Below, piece after piece: positions 16,322 to 25,538 of a stretch of DNA of 64,000 bases; the first letter of the stretch is position 1, and every line of letters begins with the position of its first letter. A program made the position numbers and the translations under genes. The stretch spans positions 1 to 64,000 of the forward strand of contig PXRN01000034.1 of NCBI GenBank assembly GCA_003021045.1, written 5' to 3'. The notes under the pieces are model-generated. The model ran no database searches, was not told where the DNA came from, and saw nothing but the letters and a program-made list of their open reading frames with translations. The DNA is from Halobacteriales archaeon QS_4_69_34. Its GTDB lineage: Archaea; Halobacteriota; Halobacteria; Halobacteriales; Halococcaceae.

Positions 16322-19300
16322 ATGAGCAGCTTCGACGCATCCGGCGAGCCCGATTCCACGGGCGGAGCCGCGGAGCGAGACGGAACCGGTGAGGTCGATG
16401 GAAGCGACGCCGGAGGCGAGAGCGGCGTCGAGGGGCGCTTCGCCGCTGTCGCCGATCGGTACGATCCCGAAACCGTCGAGGAGCGCGTCTTCGAGCACTG
16501 GGAGGAGACCGACGCCTACCGGAAGACGAAGGCCCACCGCGCCGGCAACGAGCCCTTTTTTTTCGTCGACGGCCCGCCCTACACCTCCGGGTCGGCCCAC
16601 ATGGGCCACGCGTGGAACAAGACGCTCAAGGACGTCTACGTCCGCTATCACCGGATGTGCGGCTACGACGTCACCGACCGGCCGGGCTACGACATGCACG
16701 GGCTGCCGGTCGAGACGAAAGTCGAGGAGGAGCTCGGCTTCGAGAGCAAAAAGGACATCGAAGCCTACGGCGAGGAGGCGTTCATCGAGGCGTGCCGAGA
16801 GTACGCCGAGACCCAGCTTGAGGGACTTCAGTCGGACTTCCAGTCGCTCGGCGTCTGGATGGACTGGGAGAACCCCTACCGAACCGTGACGCCGGAGTAC
16901 ATGGAGGCCGCGTGGTGGGCGTTCGCTCAGGTCCACGAGCGCGGCCTCGTCGAGCGTGGCGGGCGCTCGATCAACCAGTGTCCGCGGTGTGAGACCGCGA
17001 TCGCCGACAACGAGGTCGAGCGCCACGACGTCCACAAGCCGGCGATCCACGTGCGGTTCGAGCTCGTAGATCGGGAGGGATCGCTCGTCATCTGGACGAC
17101 GACGCCGTGGACGATTCCCGCGAACGCGTTCGTCGCGGTCGAGGGCGACGCCGAGTACGTCGGCGTTCGGGCGGAGAAAGGGGGCGAGGCGGAGCTGCTG
17201 TACGTCTCCCGTGCGGGCGTCGAGGGCGTCCTGGACGCGGGCGGCTACGAAGAGTACGAGATCGTCGAGGAGCTGGCGGGCGAGGAGCTGGTCGGCTGGC
17301 GCTACGAGCACCCGCTCGCCGACGCGGTGCCCGAGCACCACGCCGGTGAGGGCACGGGGGAAGTCTACACCGCCGGCTACGCCGACGCCGAGGACCAGTC
17401 GGGACTCGTCCACTCCGCGCCCGGCCACGGCGAGGAGGACTTCGAGCGCGGCACGGAGCTCGGGATCGAGGCGTTCTCGCCGGTCGCCGGCGACGGCACC
17501 TTCACCGCGGCCGCCGGCCGGTACGCGGGGCAGTTCGTCCGCGACGCGAACGCGGACATCGTCGCCGACCTCGACGAGCGGGGACTGTTGCTCGCCCACG
17601 ATCCGGCGTACCTCGTCGAGGGCGAGGGCCAGTGCTGGCGGTGCGGGACGGACATCGTCCGCATCGTGACCGACCAGTGGTTCATCACCATCACCGACGT
17701 CAAAGAGGAGCTGCTGGCGAACGTCGGCGACGCAGAGTGGTACCCGGGGTGGGCACGGGAGAACCGCTTCCGGGAATTCGTCGCGGACGCCCCCGATTGG
17801 AACGTCTCGCGCCAGCGCTACTGGGGCATCCCCATCCCGATCTGGCTGCCCGAGGGCGCGGCGGCGTCGGCCGACGGCGCTGCGTCGGCCCCGGAAGGCA
17901 GTGCGAGTGTCCAGAAGGGCGGGGCGAGTGCGCCGGCGGGCGAGGACGCCGGAGGCGACCCGGGAGGCTGGAGCGGCGCGATGGACGACGCGATCGTCAT
18001 CGGCGACCGCGCGGAGCTCGCCGCGCGCGTCGATCAGGACGTCGACCCCGCGGCGATCGACCTCCACAAGGACACCGTCGACGACCTGACGATCACCGAG
18101 GACGACACCACCTACACGCGGGTCCCCGACGTCTTCGACGTCTGGTTGGACTCGTCGGTCGCCACGTGGGGGACGGTCGGGTTCCCCGGGCGGACCGACG
18201 ACCACGAGCGACTCTGGCCGGCCGACCTCGTCGTCGAGGCTCACGACCAGACCCGTGGGTGGTTCTGGTCGCAGTTGGGCATGGGAACCGCCGCGGTCGG
18301 CGAGTGCCCCTACGAGCAGGTGTTGATGCACGGCTACGCGAACATGCCCGACGGCCGCGGCATGTCGAAGTCCAAGGGCATCAGCATCGACCCGATCGAG
18401 GTGTGCGAGGAGTACGGCACCGACCCGCTGCGGCTGTTTCTCCTCTCGGTGACGCCGCGGGGCGAGGACATGCGTTTTTCCTACGAGGAGACCGAGGAGA
18501 TGCAGCGCCGGCTCAACATCCTCTGGAACGTCGCTCGCTTCCCGCTGCCGTACATGCGAGCCGACGGCTTCGACCCCGCGGCGACCACCCTCGACGAGGT
18601 CGACGCCGACCTCGAACTGCTCGATACGTGGGTGCTCTCCCGGCTCGGGAGCGTCGAGGCCAGCGTGACCGAGCAGATGGACGCGTTCGCGAACGAGCGG
18701 GCCGTCGCGGAGCTGCTGGAGTTCGTCGTCGAGGACGTCTCGCGGTACTACCTCCAGGCCGTCCGCGATCGCGTGTGGGAGGAAGGGGAATCGCGCTCGA
18801 AGCGGGCCGCCTACGCTACGCTGTACCGCGTGCTCGACGAGACGGTCCGGCTGTTCGCGCCCTTCGCCCCGCTCGTCGCCGAGGACATCTACGGGACGCT
18901 CACCGGCGACGCGGGCCACCCGACCGTCCACATGTGCGACTGGCCCACACCCGACGCCGAGCGCCGCGATCCGGAGCTAGAGCGCGAGGTCGCGGTCGCG
19001 CGCGCCGTCGAGGAGGCCGGCTCGAACGCCCGCCAGCAGGCCGGGCGCAAGCTCCGCTGGCCCGTCGAGCGGGTCGTGGTCGACGCCGATTCCGAGGACG
19101 TGACCGCGGCGATCGAGTCCCGGCGCGAGCTCGTCGCCGACCGGCTGAACGCGCGCAGCGTCGGCGTCGTGGCTCCCGAGGAGCGCTGGGGCGAGCTCCG
19201 CTACGGCGCGCGTGCGGACATGAGCGTCCTCGGGCCCGCGTTCGGCGAGCGCGCCGACAGGGTGGTGGACGTGCTCAACGACGCCCGGGTCGTCGAGCCC

Positions 19301-19744
19301 ACGCTCGACGCGCTCGAAGCGGCCGTCGGGGAGACCCTCGGCGAGCCCGTCGAGCTCACCGACGAGATGGTCGCGGTGCGCGTCGAGCCCCCGGAGGGCG
19401 TCGCCGGGGCAGCCTTCGAATGCGAGGCGGGGACGGGAACGGTCTACGTCGACACGGCGCTCACCGAGGACGTCGAGAGCGAGGGCTACGCCCGGGACGT
19501 CGTCCGACGAGTCCAGGAGATGCGAAAGGAACTCGATCTGGACGTCGAGGCGTCGATCCGGCTCGACCTCGCCATCCCCGACGAGCGCGTCGCCGCCCTC
19601 GTGGGTGAACACGAGGCCCTGATCGCCGAGGAGGTCCGCGCCGGCGAGTTCGGCGACGTGGAGGACGGCCACCGGCGGGAGTGGGAGATCGAGGGCGTCG
19701 CCGTCGAGATCGCCATCGAGCCGCTGGCCGAGGCGCGAGCCTGA
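16322..19744 (+). CDS. ileS: isoleucyl-tRNA synthetase
   Basis: This 1140-residue class Ia synthetase has the HIGH-type motif 'HMGH' in 'TSGSAHMGHAWNK', the Cys cluster around 'NQCPRCETA', the CP1 editing domain, 'QCWRCGTDIV', and the KMSKS loop 'GRGMSKSKGIS'. An anticodon-binding domain and C-terminal extension follow. It charges tRNA-Ile and hydrolyses misacylated Val-tRNA. Two low-complexity insertions stand out: residues about 1-38 (Ser/Asp/Gly-rich tail) and about 511-555 (Ala/Gly/Ser-rich) just after 'WGIPIPIWLPEG'. Neither is part of the conserved core. A tRNA that probably needs this enzyme (CAT anticodon) lies at 51.4 kb. Confidence 0.95.
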   Translation: MSSFDASGEPDSTGGAAERDGTGEVDGSDAGGESGVEGRFAAVADRYDPETVEERVFEHWEETDAYRKTKAHRAGNEPFFFVDGPPYTSGSAHMGHAWNKTLKDVYVRYHRMCGYDVTDRPGYDMHGLPVETKVEEELGFESKKDIEAYGEEAFIEACREYAETQLEGLQSDFQSLGVWMDWENPYRTVTPEYMEAAWWAFAQVHERGLVERGGRSINQCPRCETAIADNEVERHDVHKPAIHVRFELVDREGSLVIWTTTPWTIPANAFVAVEGDAEYVGVRAEKGGEAELLYVSRAGVEGVLDAGGYEEYEIVEELAGEELVGWRYEHPLADAVPEHHAGEGTGEVYTAGYADAEDQSGLVHSAPGHGEEDFERGTELGIEAFSPVAGDGTFTAAAGRYAGQFVRDANADIVADLDERGLLLAHDPAYLVEGEGQCWRCGTDIVRIVTDQWFITITDVKEELLANVGDAEWYPGWARENRFREFVADAPDWNVSRQRYWGIPIPIWLPEGAAASADGAASAPEGSASVQKGGASAPAGEDAGGDPGGWSGAMDDAIVIGDRAELAARVDQDVDPAAIDLHKDTVDDLTITEDDTTYTRVPDVFDVWLDSSVATWGTVGFPGRTDDHERLWPADLVVEAHDQTRGWFWSQLGMGTAAVGECPYEQVLMHGYANMPDGRGMSKSKGISIDPIEVCEEYGTDPLRLFLLSVTPRGEDMRFSYEETEEMQRRLNILWNVARFPLPYMRADGFDPAATTLDEVDADLELLDTWVLSRLGSVEASVTEQMDAFANERAVAELLEFVVEDVSRYYLQAVRDRVWEEGESRSKRAAYATLYRVLDETVRLFAPFAPLVAEDIYGTLTGDAGHPTVHMCDWPTPDAERRDPELEREVAVARAVEEAGSNARQQAGRKLRWPVERVVVDADSEDVTAAIESRRELVADRLNARSVGVVAPEERWGELRYGARADMSVLGPAFGERADRVVDVLNDARVVEPTLDALEAAVGETLGEPVELTDEMVAVRVEPPEGVAGAAFECEAGTGTVYVDTALTEDVESEGYARDVVRRVQEMRKELDLDVEASIRLDLAIPDERVAALVGEHEALIAEEVRAGEFGDVEDGHRREWEIEGVAVEIAIEPLAEARA

Positions 19745-20066
19745 GAAGCCACCGCCACCGGGACACTCGAACGGGCCGCCAGCCCGGACGCAGCTACCCA
19801 CTCAGTCCACCGCGGTAGCGCGGACTGTGGTTAGTCGGCGCGCGGAGGCACACCCTCCGTGGCGCGCTCTCCCGTGCGAGGGACGGACGGGCCGACGACA
19901 GCACCGCGTCGGTCCGGCGCACGAATCGGTGGGGGAAAGGTCCGCCGGACCGCGGTTGCGGTACGGATGCGGTTCTCGGATGTACCGGCAGTCACGGCCG
20001 TCGCTGCCTCGCCGGCCCGGCACTCGCGACCGTCGCCACCTCGCCACCACGGGGATCCCTCGTCGC
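19745..20066. other. intergenic region with nothing recognised
   Basis: These 322 bp lie between the convergent ileS and PRPP synthase genes. Short GC-rich inverted repeats occur (e.g. GGTCCG/CGGACC at 19939-19951), which may act in termination. No gene, RNA or TATA box is supported. Confidence 0.35.
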
Positions 20067-21011
20067 TCACTCGTCCCGGAGCGCGTCGGCCACGACGGGT
20101 GCGGCGCTGACGACGCTCTCGACGCGCTCGACCGTGTCGGTCGCGTAGACGGCCTCGACGCCGGCCGCCGCGAGACGGGTCCGGGCCGCGCCCGCGAGCA
20201 CCGGGTGGACACAGGCCGCGCGGACGCTGGCCGCCCCGCGATCGTCGAGCACTCGCGCGGCTTCGGCCATCGTCCCGCCGGTGGCGACGATGTCGTCGAC
20301 GAGCACGGCGTCCCGGCCCTCGACGCCGACTTCGTGGGGGACGAGGTCGACCTCGCTGCCCGAGCGCCGGGTCTTCTCGAAGTGATCGACCGTGCCCGCC
20401 CCGTGGGCCGCTCGCACCGTGTCCGCGAGCCCCCGCGCCCCGGAATCGGGCGCGAGAAACAGCGGATCGTCGAGGGCTGGGAGCGCCGCGGCGAGCCGGG
20501 GGGCAGCGTCGACGACCGCACAGGACACCTCGAAGAACTCGGCGACCGCCGGCTCGTGGGGGGTGACGATGATGGCACGGTCGGTCCCCGCGCTCAGCGC
20601 GCGCGCCATCGCCCGCGCGGAGACGGGCTGGCCGGGCTCGAACGCCCGGTCCTGGCGGGCGTAACCGAAGTACGGAACGACGGTGAGCACCTCGCTCGCG
20701 CCGGCCTCGCGGGCGGCGTCCTGGAGCTGGAGGGCCTCGACGTGGGCCTCGGCCGTCGTGGTCGCACAGACGACGACCGCCCGCCGGCCAGCGAGCACCC
20801 CACCGTCGATCGCTCCCCCCTCCGTCGCCCTCCGATCGGCCGTCCCGGCGGCTGCCCCCGCGCTCGCGGCCCCCGGAGCCCCGAACTCCGGGATGGAGGC
20901 CCGGAACTCCCCGTCCGGGAAGCGCTCGGCGGCGACGGGGGCGAGCGGCTCGTCGAGCGCGGCGGCGAGCGCGGCGGCGAGCGACTGGGAGGTTGAGGCG
21001 CTGACGATCAT
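20067..21011 (-). CDS. prs: ribose-phosphate pyrophosphokinase
   Basis: This 314-residue protein has the tandem phosphoribosyltransferase folds of PRPP synthase. Visible are 'RFPDGEFRASIPEF', the flexible-loop region 'YFGYARQDRAFEPGQPVSARAMA', 'LAPDSGARGLADTV', 'FEKTRRSGSEV' and the PRPP-binding loop 'AVLVDDIVATGGTM'. It makes PRPP from ribose-5-phosphate and ATP for nucleotide, His and Trp synthesis. A short Ala/Gly-rich insertion (about residues 44-74) replaces a loop of the first domain; archaeal PRPP synthases are usually about 285 residues. It is monocistronic. Confidence 0.88.
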   Translation of the reverse strand: MIVSASTSQSLAAALAAALDEPLAPVAAERFPDGEFRASIPEFGAPGAASAGAAAGTADRRATEGGAIDGGVLAGRRAVVVCATTTAEAHVEALQLQDAAREAGASEVLTVVPYFGYARQDRAFEPGQPVSARAMARALSAGTDRAIIVTPHEPAVAEFFEVSCAVVDAAPRLAAALPALDDPLFLAPDSGARGLADTVRAAHGAGTVDHFEKTRRSGSEVDLVPHEVGVEGRDAVLVDDIVATGGTMAEAARVLDDRGAASVRAACVHPVLAGAARTRLAAAGVEAVYATDTVERVESVVSAAPVVADALRDE

Positions 21012-21251
21012 GGACCCCGATTCGCGGCGGACGTAAACCGGTTTTCGGTTCTCCCGGCGTATCGGGCCTACGGTGGAGCTCGCTCGCGGTACCGCTTAGC
21101 GATCGGGTAAGCCCGAAGGATGATCGGACCGGACTACACGGCCGACGCGCCCAGCCAGGATGGTCAGGTCGGCCCGGGTGGGACGGGGCCGAGGGGCCGC
21201 GCTTGCTCGGTCACGCCAGGTTTTTATGTATTGTCGTCCCGGAGGGAAGGT

Positions 21252-21442
21252 ATGGCGGACCTCAGAAGGTGGTGGGATGCACTCGGCGTCGGCGGCGTGA
21301 TCATCGTCGGGCTGGCGCTGTTTTTTTCCCGGAGCCAATCACCTCCGTCGTCGGGATCGTCACCATCCTGATCGCCGCTGTAGTATGGCTGGTCGGCTGG
21401 TACGTGGCCGACGACTCCGAGGACGATACCGGGATCGAGTGA
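21252..21442 (+). pseudogene. small two-TM membrane protein, apparent frameshift at a T7 run
   Basis: From the ATG at 21252 the frame reads 'MADLRRWWDALGVGGVIIVG' and a TM helix, then hits seven T residues (21321-21327). The sensible continuation, 'FPEPITSVVGIVTILIAAVV' and an acidic end 'DDSEDDTGIE', is in the -1 frame and stops at 21442. Joined, they form a plausible protein of about 63 residues with two TM helices joined by a 'FPEP' turn. Either one T is missing (true mutation or sequencing/assembly error) or ribosomes slip by -1 on the U7 run. Function unknown. Confidence 0.6.
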
Positions 21443-21560
21443 GGAGCGTCCGGTCGCAGCGCGCCGCCGATCGAGAGCGCGTTCGCCGTCGCTTCCGTTG
21501 GTGAGAACGAGGACGGGACGCGGGCGCTTCGTCGACGCTCTCGACGGGGACCGGGGCGGG

Positions 21561-22415
21561 TCACGGGACGGCGAGGGCCGCGACGCCGGGGAGCCCGAGC
21601 GGATGGGTTCTGAACCCTTCGCCCGCGTCCACGAGGAAGGTCCCGCCGCGCGTGACGGCGTAGACGCCGGTGTCGTAGGCGATTCCGACGACCGACCCCT
21701 CGCCAGGGACGTCGACGGGCAGCCACTCGCCGTCGTCGCCGCGGCCGTTACGCCCGCCGGCGTGTTCGAACAGGGCGTCGCGCGTCGCGGCATGGGCCCG
21801 CCCGAGTGCGCCCGGCTCGGCGGTCGCCGGGTCGGCGTCGATAGCGAGGAAGTCGCCGTCGAGGGCGTCGAGCCAGCCGTTGCCGAGCCGGTAAAGCCCC
21901 GTCTCGGTTGCAGCGTGGGGCGTGCCGGCGGCCGCGACGTCGCGGCCTGCATCGAGCCCGACGCCCCGGAGCCGATCGCCGGCGCGGTAGATGCCGGCGT
22001 CGGTTGCGAGCAGGTCGCCGTCGATTGCGCGCACGCCGTCGAGCTCACCCACGGGACGCCAGTCGCCGTCGGCGTGACGTGCGACCGTGCCCTCCCCGGC
22101 GGCGAGGAGCGCGTTCCCGTCGAACCCGACGGCTGTGGCCGGACCGAACCCCGTCGACTCGAAGCCTCCTCGGTCGTCCCCGGCGTCGCTCGCGTCGCTT
22201 TCGTCGGCAGCGACGAACACGTCCTCGTCGGTGGCGACGGCGAGTCGGCCCTCGGCGGCCGCGACGTCGCGGGCTACACACCGGCGGCGGAGTTCGATCC
22301 CGCCGACGCGATCGCCGACGACCGAGACGCACGCGAGGCCGGTCCCGGTGGCGACGGCGACCTCGGTCGCGCGCTCCGTGCCGTCGTGGATCCGCTTCTC
22401 GTCGATGCTGCTCAC
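21561..22415 (-). CDS. haloarchaeal beta-propeller-like protein (HVO_0234 family)
   Basis: The 284-residue acidic protein consists of short beta-rich repeats ('VAVATGTGLACVSV', 'GRLAVATDEDVFVAA', 'GNALLAAGEGTVARH', 'GDLLATDAGIYRAG', 'VGIAYDTGVYAVTRGGTFL') of about 40 residues. The pattern is that of a beta-propeller. It resembles a family confined to haloarchaea and named after HVO_0234. No signal peptide, catalytic motif or metal site is apparent. Its role is unknown, and it is monocistronic. Confidence 0.65.
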   Translation of the reverse strand: MSSIDEKRIHDGTERATEVAVATGTGLACVSVVGDRVGGIELRRRCVARDVAAAEGRLAVATDEDVFVAADESDASDAGDDRGGFESTGFGPATAVGFDGNALLAAGEGTVARHADGDWRPVGELDGVRAIDGDLLATDAGIYRAGDRLRGVGLDAGRDVAAAGTPHAATETGLYRLGNGWLDALDGDFLAIDADPATAEPGALGRAHAATRDALFEHAGGRNGRGDDGEWLPVDVPGEGSVVGIAYDTGVYAVTRGGTFLVDAGEGFRTHPLGLPGVAALAVP

Positions 22416-22681
22416 GAGCGGACCCGGGGCAGGGACCGACGAAAGCGTTCCGGCGAGCGGCGGCCCGGTCGTGACGTGGACCGAACGGACGGTCGCGCCG
22501 CGAGCGGCGACCGAGCGCCGGGTGTGCTGCCCCCTGCCGTCCGCTCAGTCGACGGAGCGCTCGCCGGCGGGAGTTCGCTCGCACGGTTCGAGAGAACGCG
22601 GCGTATCGCCCCTTTCTCCCTCGCCGCCCACGGAGACGAAGCGAGCAGCGGTATCCCAGCGGCACGTTCGCGTCGGCTCCG

Positions 22682-23347
22682 TCAGCGAAAGCGGACGCCG
22701 AGGTCGTGGAGGTCGTCGCCGTTCGCCGCGAGATTGATCAGGAGGGGGGTGAGGCTCTCGACCTCGGCGGCGTTGCCGAGCCCGCCGGCGTCGAGCGCGC
22801 GCAACCCCTCGATGCCGTCGGCGAGTTCCCCCACCCGGCTTTTGGCGTCGGCGTCGTCACCGACCACGGGGACGTCCCAGCCGAGTTCGGTGCCGAGGTC
22901 GGCCAGCCGGCCGGCCGCGAGGGCGTGGAAGGCCCCCACTACAGACGTTCCCTCGGGGGCGGCCCCGGCGGCGAGCGCGGTCACGCTGCCCGCGCTCGGC
23001 GGGTTGTAGTGGAGGCCCGCGTCGTCGCGTCCCATCCCGACGGCGGGGCTCACCAGCACGGTGTCGTCGATCCGATCGGCGATCGACTCGACGGTATCGA
23101 CGAGGTGGTAGGCCGGCACACAGAGGACGACGACGTCGGCGCGATCGGTGGCCATCCCGTTGGCGAAGCCGTCCAACGAGGCCGCGACCCCGTGCTCGTC
23201 GAGCGTCGCCTCGTAGTCGGCGGCGCGCTCGCGGGCCTTCTCGGGGTCGCGCGAGCCGACGAGGGTCTCGTGGTCGGTGTCGCGGGTCCATCGGAGTGCG
23301 AGGCCCTCGCCGAGGTCGCCGGTGCCGCCACAGAGCGCGATTCGCAT
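22682..23347 (-). CDS. npdG: NADPH-dependent F420 reductase
   Basis: This 221-residue protein has the N-terminal Rossmann motif 'IALCGGTGDLGEGLALRW' and then 'LVGSRDPEKA', where Ser/Arg select NADP(H). 'VVVLCVPAYHLVDTV', 'LHYNPPSAGSVTALAAGAAPEG', 'VVGAFHALAA' and 'RVGELADGIEGLRALDAGGLGNAAEVESLTPLLINLA' are characteristic of F420H2:NADP+ oxidoreductase. It exchanges hydride between coenzyme F420 and NADP. The next gene upstream is about 270 bp away. Confidence 0.9.
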   Translation of the reverse strand: MRIALCGGTGDLGEGLALRWTRDTDHETLVGSRDPEKARERAADYEATLDEHGVAASLDGFANGMATDRADVVVLCVPAYHLVDTVESIADRIDDTVLVSPAVGMGRDDAGLHYNPPSAGSVTALAAGAAPEGTSVVGAFHALAAGRLADLGTELGWDVPVVGDDADAKSRVGELADGIEGLRALDAGGLGNAAEVESLTPLLINLAANGDDLHDLGVRFR

Positions 23348-23514
23348 ACTCCGCTCTCGGGCGAGCCGGGATTAAGCGTTCCGCGACCGTGCGCCGCTCT
23401 TCCCCCCGTTCGTTGCGCTCAACCTCTACGGGGTAGACATGTTCGCCGGCCGAAGGCTCAGGCTCCCGCGTAGACCGGGAGCACGACGAGCGGTGGCTGC
23501 TAGAATCCGGGGTT

Positions 23515-24390
23515 TCAGGACTCGAGCAGTTCGGGCAGGTCGTTCACCGATCCGACGACAGCGTTCGCGCCCGCGTCCTCGAACTTCCGGCGACCCGCGT
23601 CGCCCGAGAGCCCGCCGGTGAGCACGCCGACCCCATCGTAGGCTCGCTCGGGGTCGACTTCGCGGGCGTTCACGACCGTTCGCACGTCGTCGAGCGCGTC
23701 GCCGACGAAGGCCACCCGCGTGGCGTCGAGCCGGTCGGCGAGCGCCACGAGTCCCCCCGGATCGGGCTTGTCCGGCTCGGGATCGTCCATCGTGCGACGG
23801 TGCTCGGTGGGCACGTCGAGGCCGACCCGCGAGAGCGCGATATCGGCCTCGGCGGCCGGCCGGCCGGTGAGTACGCCCACGGCGAACCGTGCAGTCAGGA
23901 ACTCGACGGTCGCTGGCTCGACCAGTACGGGTTCGTCGTGGACGAACCCCGGTTCCTCGATCGGGGGCTCGCCGCCCTCTAGCTCGCGGTAGCGCGCCGC
24001 GCCGAGATAGAGCGCCTGGAAGACCTCGCGCAGGTGCTCGGGCTCCCACGCGGCGAGCACGCGCTCGCGGGCAGCAGGCGCAAGCGCGTCGGCGACGACC
24101 GCCTTCGCTCCCGCGAGGCCGCCGCCCGCGGCCGCGATCCGCTCGGTGAATTCCGCGACGGTCGCATCGAGACCTTCGCGCCGGGCGAGCAGGAAAAGCG
24201 CCGCCGCGGCGGTGAGATCCCAGTCGTCGTTGAATCCGCCGGCCTCCTTGAACGACTGTACGCCTTCCGATGAAAGGGTCTCGCCGTACACCCGCTCGAT
24301 CGATTCGACGATCGCCCGGCGGTAGGAGCCGGCGACGTCCAGTAGCACGCCGTCGACGTCGAGCACGACCGCCTCGACGGCGGGGTTCAC
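23515..24390 (-). CDS. HAD-superfamily phosphatase, TIGR01548-type
   Basis: The GTG start at 24390 overlaps the stop of the upstream gene (GTGA) and gives 291 residues. HAD motif I is '[11 protein letters not shown]' (DxDG), motif II falls in 'VGVLTGRP', the lysine is in 'DKPDPGGL' and motif III is '[14 protein letters not shown]'. The N-terminal nucleophile and acid/base Asp are present. The cap region is helical ('[18 protein letters not shown]'). The substrate is not known. It is translationally coupled to the UPF0146 gene. Confidence 0.82.
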   Translation of the reverse strand: MNPAVEAVVLDVDGVLLDVAGSYRRAIVESIERVYGETLSSEGVQSFKEAGGFNDDWDLTAAAALFLLARREGLDATVAEFTERIAAAGGGLAGAKAVVADALAPAARERVLAAWEPEHLREVFQALYLGAARYRELEGGEPPIEEPGFVHDEPVLVEPATVEFLTARFAVGVLTGRPAAEADIALSRVGLDVPTEHRRTMDDPEPDKPDPGGLVALADRLDATRVAFVGDALDDVRTVVNAREVDPERAYDGVGVLTGGLSGDAGRRKFEDAGANAVVGSVNDLPELLES

Positions 24391-24941
24391 GCGTGCCCGT
24401 CCCGTCTTCGGCCGCTCCGTCGCTCGGCTCGGTCGCGCCATCGCTCGGCTCGGTCGCGCCGTCGTTCACCTCGGTCGTTCCGTCGCTCGGGTTCGTTGGG
24501 TTCCCCGGCTCTCGTCCCGTCGCGTCCCCGCCCGGTCGCCCTGAAGAGCGTCTCACCGGGGAGAGTCTCGGGGGCGGCGGGGATCGTGGGCGGATCGCCC
24601 CCGAGCGTCGTGAACAGGAACGTCGCCCCGCCGGTCCGCGCGGCGTTCCACGTGGGTCGGTGGAGCTCGGGTGGGAGGTTCAGCGCGTAGACGGCATCGG
24701 CGTCGGTGTAGCGTCCGGGGTCGGGGTCGATCACGTCCTCGCGGACGAACGCGACCCCGGCTGGCGTCTCGCGCTCGCGGACGTCGGTCGCCGTGACGCG
24801 ACAGCCCTCCCGGGCGAGCGCGCGGGCGACGCCGGTCCGGCGACCGATACCGACCTCGACGAGACGGTCGAAGCGCGCGAGACGGGCGCGGAGCGCCTCG
24901 CGGGTGGTGCGGGCGGCGGGGGTCGCGGGAGTGGTGTTCAC
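24387..24941 (-). CDS. UPF0146 family protein
   Basis: The GTG start at 24941 gives 184 residues. '[33 protein letters not shown]' is a compact Rossmann-like motif, followed by '[33 protein letters not shown]', typical of the archaeal UPF0146 family (methyltransferase-like, role unknown). The last 40 residues are an unusual Arg/Glu/Asp-rich tail built from three 21-bp tandem DNA repeats (see 24428-24490) that replaces an ordinary C-terminus. Its TGA overlaps the start of the HAD gene. It is divergent from the archaemetzincin gene. Confidence 0.8.
   Translation of the reverse strand: MNTTPATPAARTTREALRARLARFDRLVEVGIGRRTGVARALAREGCRVTATDVRERETPAGVAFVREDVIDPDPGRYTDADAVYALNLPPELHRPTWNAARTGGATFLFTTLGGDPPTIPAAPETLPGETLFRATGRGRDGTRAGEPNEPERRNDRGERRRDRAERWRDRAERRSGRRRDGHA
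24428..24490 (+). repeat. three 21-bp tandem repeats in the UPF0146 3' end
   Basis: Units CTCGGTCGCGCCATCGCTCG (+1 base), with variants, start at 24428, 24449 and 24470. On the coding (minus) strand each unit encodes seven residues of the type R-(A/G)-E-R-x-x-(D/G), so the expansion is in frame. Confidence 0.75.
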
Positions 24942-24956
24942 GCTTGCGTCGGGACG

Positions 24957-24962
24957 TTTATG
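24957..24962 (+). promoter_or_regulatory. TATA box of amzA
   Basis: TTTATG at 24957-24962 is about 27 nt upstream of the ATG at 24987, matching a leaderless transcript. Confidence 0.5.
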
Positions 24963-24986
24963 CTCGGGACGCCCTAAGCCCGTCGC

Positions 24987-25508
24987 ATGCGCGTCGACAT
25001 CGTGCCGGTCGGCGAGGTCCCCGCGGCGGTCACGCGCTCGGCCTCCGCCGCACTGCGCGCGGCCTACGACTGTGACGTCTCCCTCCACGACACCCGCCCC
25101 CTCCCCGGGGACGCCTTCGACGAGAGCCGCGGCCAGTACCGCGCCGAGGCGTTCATCGAGCTCGCCAGCCGCGTCGGCGGCACGGCCAAGAACATCGCCC
25201 TCACGACCGAGGACCTGTTCTATCGCCGGCGCAACTACGTCTTCGGACTCGCCTACCTCTCCGGGAACGGCAGCGTCGTCTCGACCTACCGCCTCCAGAT
25301 CGCCGAGGACGGCGGGCAGTCCGAGCAGTCGGCCGGGGACGCCTTCGACGAGCGCGTCCGCAAGGAGGTCGTCCACGAGGTCGGCCACACCCTCGGGCTC
25401 GAACACTGCGACGACGACCGCTGCGTGATGAACTTCTCCCCCACCGTGCGCGAGGTCGACGTCAAGCGCGAATCGCTCTGTGGGAACTGTGCGCGGACCG
25501 TGGGCTGA
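24987..25508 (+). CDS. amzA: archaemetzincin (zinc metallopeptidase)
   Basis: The 173-residue protein has the extended zinc motif HEVGHTLGLEH (residues 130-140), with ligands H130, H134 and H140 and the catalytic Glu E131. Four Cys follow: C141, C146 ('CVMNFS', with the Met-turn), C165 and C168 ('CGNC'), forming the structural second zinc site specific to archaemetzincins. It is probably a cytoplasmic aminopeptidase-like enzyme. It is convergent with the RLI gene, which ends 30 bp downstream. Confidence 0.93.
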   Translation: MRVDIVPVGEVPAAVTRSASAALRAAYDCDVSLHDTRPLPGDAFDESRGQYRAEAFIELASRVGGTAKNIALTTEDLFYRRRNYVFGLAYLSGNGSVVSTYRLQIAEDGGQSEQSAGDAFDERVRKEVVHEVGHTLGLEHCDDDRCVMNFSPTVREVDVKRESLCGNCARTVG

Positions 25509-25538
25509 CCCCGCCGCTCGCGGCTCGGCGGCGCTGGA

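Noticed and set aside
16100-18931. A 943-codon open frame opposite ileS
   Set aside because: It is the antisense shadow of IleRS. Only its first part coincides with the short dockerin-like motif, which I keep as a remnant.
24428-24490. CRISPR-like array
   Set aside because: Units are directly abutting 21-bp repeats within a coding frame, with no spacers; other repeats in the window have at most three copies.
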